Shown here piece after piece: positions 10,700 to 10,769 of a DNA stretch of 10,769 bases (position 1 is the stretch's first letter; every line of letters begins with the position of its first letter). The notes beneath the pieces are model-generated. The model saw only the letters and a list, made by a program, of their open reading frames with translations. It did not search any database and was not told the DNA's origin. The stretch spans positions 1 to 10,769 of the forward strand of contig CAKUED010000029.1 of the NCBI GenBank assembly GCA_934646005.1, in the 5' to 3' direction. This DNA is from an uncultured Oscillospiraceae bacterium (GTDB lineage: Bacteria; Bacillota; Clostridia; Oscillospirales; Oscillospiraceae). A program made the translations under genes and the position numbers.

Positions 10700-10769
10700 G
10701 GGGGTATAGCTCAGCTGGGAGAGCGCATGACTGGCAGTCATGAGGTCAGCGGTTCGATCCCGCTTATCT
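10700..10769 (+). tRNA. tRNA-Ala, anticodon GGC (3' end cut by window)
   Basis: The cloverleaf can be drawn by hand. The acceptor 5' strand is GGGGGTA and the D-arm GCTC/GAGC. The anticodon stem CATGA/TCATG holds the loop CTGGCAG, giving anticodon GGC (reads GCC and GCU). The T-arm AGCGG/CCGCT has loop TTCGATC. The window ends five bases into the acceptor 3' strand, so the last two pairing bases, the discriminator and any encoded CCA are outside. G-U pairs in the acceptor must be accepted if the missing bases are CC. Further tRNA genes could follow beyond the window. Confidence 0.93.

Noticed and set aside
8435..10741. A 768-codon open frame on the minus strand opposite the LTA-synthase gene
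   Set aside because: The plus-strand frame has a clear enzyme with catalytic motifs. The minus frame is a GC-driven shadow, rich in Arg, Val and Gly, with no motif and no ribosome site, and it runs into the tRNA region.

Overview
The window looks like a GC-rich Firmicute of the class Clostridia, probably in or near the Oscillospiraceae. This rests on gene order and style, not on a database match: rpsF-ssb-rpsR, a DUF2156 protein, an LtaS-type lipoteichoic acid synthase, SLH modules, SigA promoters with 17-bp spacers, AGGAGG ribosome sites, and short GTAGGGG palindromes between genes.

Layout. 1-293: repeat cluster without genes. 294-1188, minus strand: tadA (tRNA adenosine deaminase) and a XRE-family repressor. 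Overlapping divergent promoters (about 1215-1258) separate the repressor from a plus-strand cassette of three tiny genes (1331-1969): a four-cysteine zinc-ribbon-like protein, a coiled-coil-like protein and a sigma-region-4-like HTH protein. This block resembles the control region of a prophage or integrative element, but no integrase or structural gene is visible. 1970-2496: no convincing gene; it holds one copy of a large hairpin element, two strong hairpins, two terminators and one GTAGGGG palindrome. 2497-4163, minus strand: a two-gene operon with a 4-bp overlap, a DUF2156 protein followed by a GNAT acetyltransferase. 4191-4351: a 161-bp MITE-like element with 17-bp terminal inverted repeats flanked by TA. 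4387-5597: the rpsF-ssb-rpsR operon with a near-perfect promoter, a leader hairpin and a strong terminator. 5598-6151: the densest palindrome cluster (seven elements). 6152-7830, minus strand: a hydantoinase/dihydropyrimidinase-type amidohydrolase and a small two-TM membrane protein. 8000-10561, plus strand: an LtaS-type enzyme with three SLH-like repeats at its C-terminus. 10700-10769: tRNA-Ala(GGC), cut by the window end.

How it works together. Housekeeping translation and replication genes (tadA, rpsF-ssb-rpsR, tRNA-Ala) are interleaved with a small mobile-element-like regulatory cassette and with envelope and catabolic genes. The hydantoinase and LTA-synthase genes diverge from facing promoters, but nothing links their functions.

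Most worth a second look: (i) the LtaS-SLH fusion, which would join polymer synthesis and wall binding in one protein; (ii) a palindrome family with constant ends (GTAGGGG...CCC) whose inner stem switches as a unit among three classes, including a case where two collinear paralogous loci carry different stems in the same slot; (iii) the MITE-like element between the DUF2156 operon and rpsF, with a related hairpin core elsewhere; (iv) the repressor/zinc-ribbon/sigma-like cassette with interlocked promoters and an unclear first start codon.
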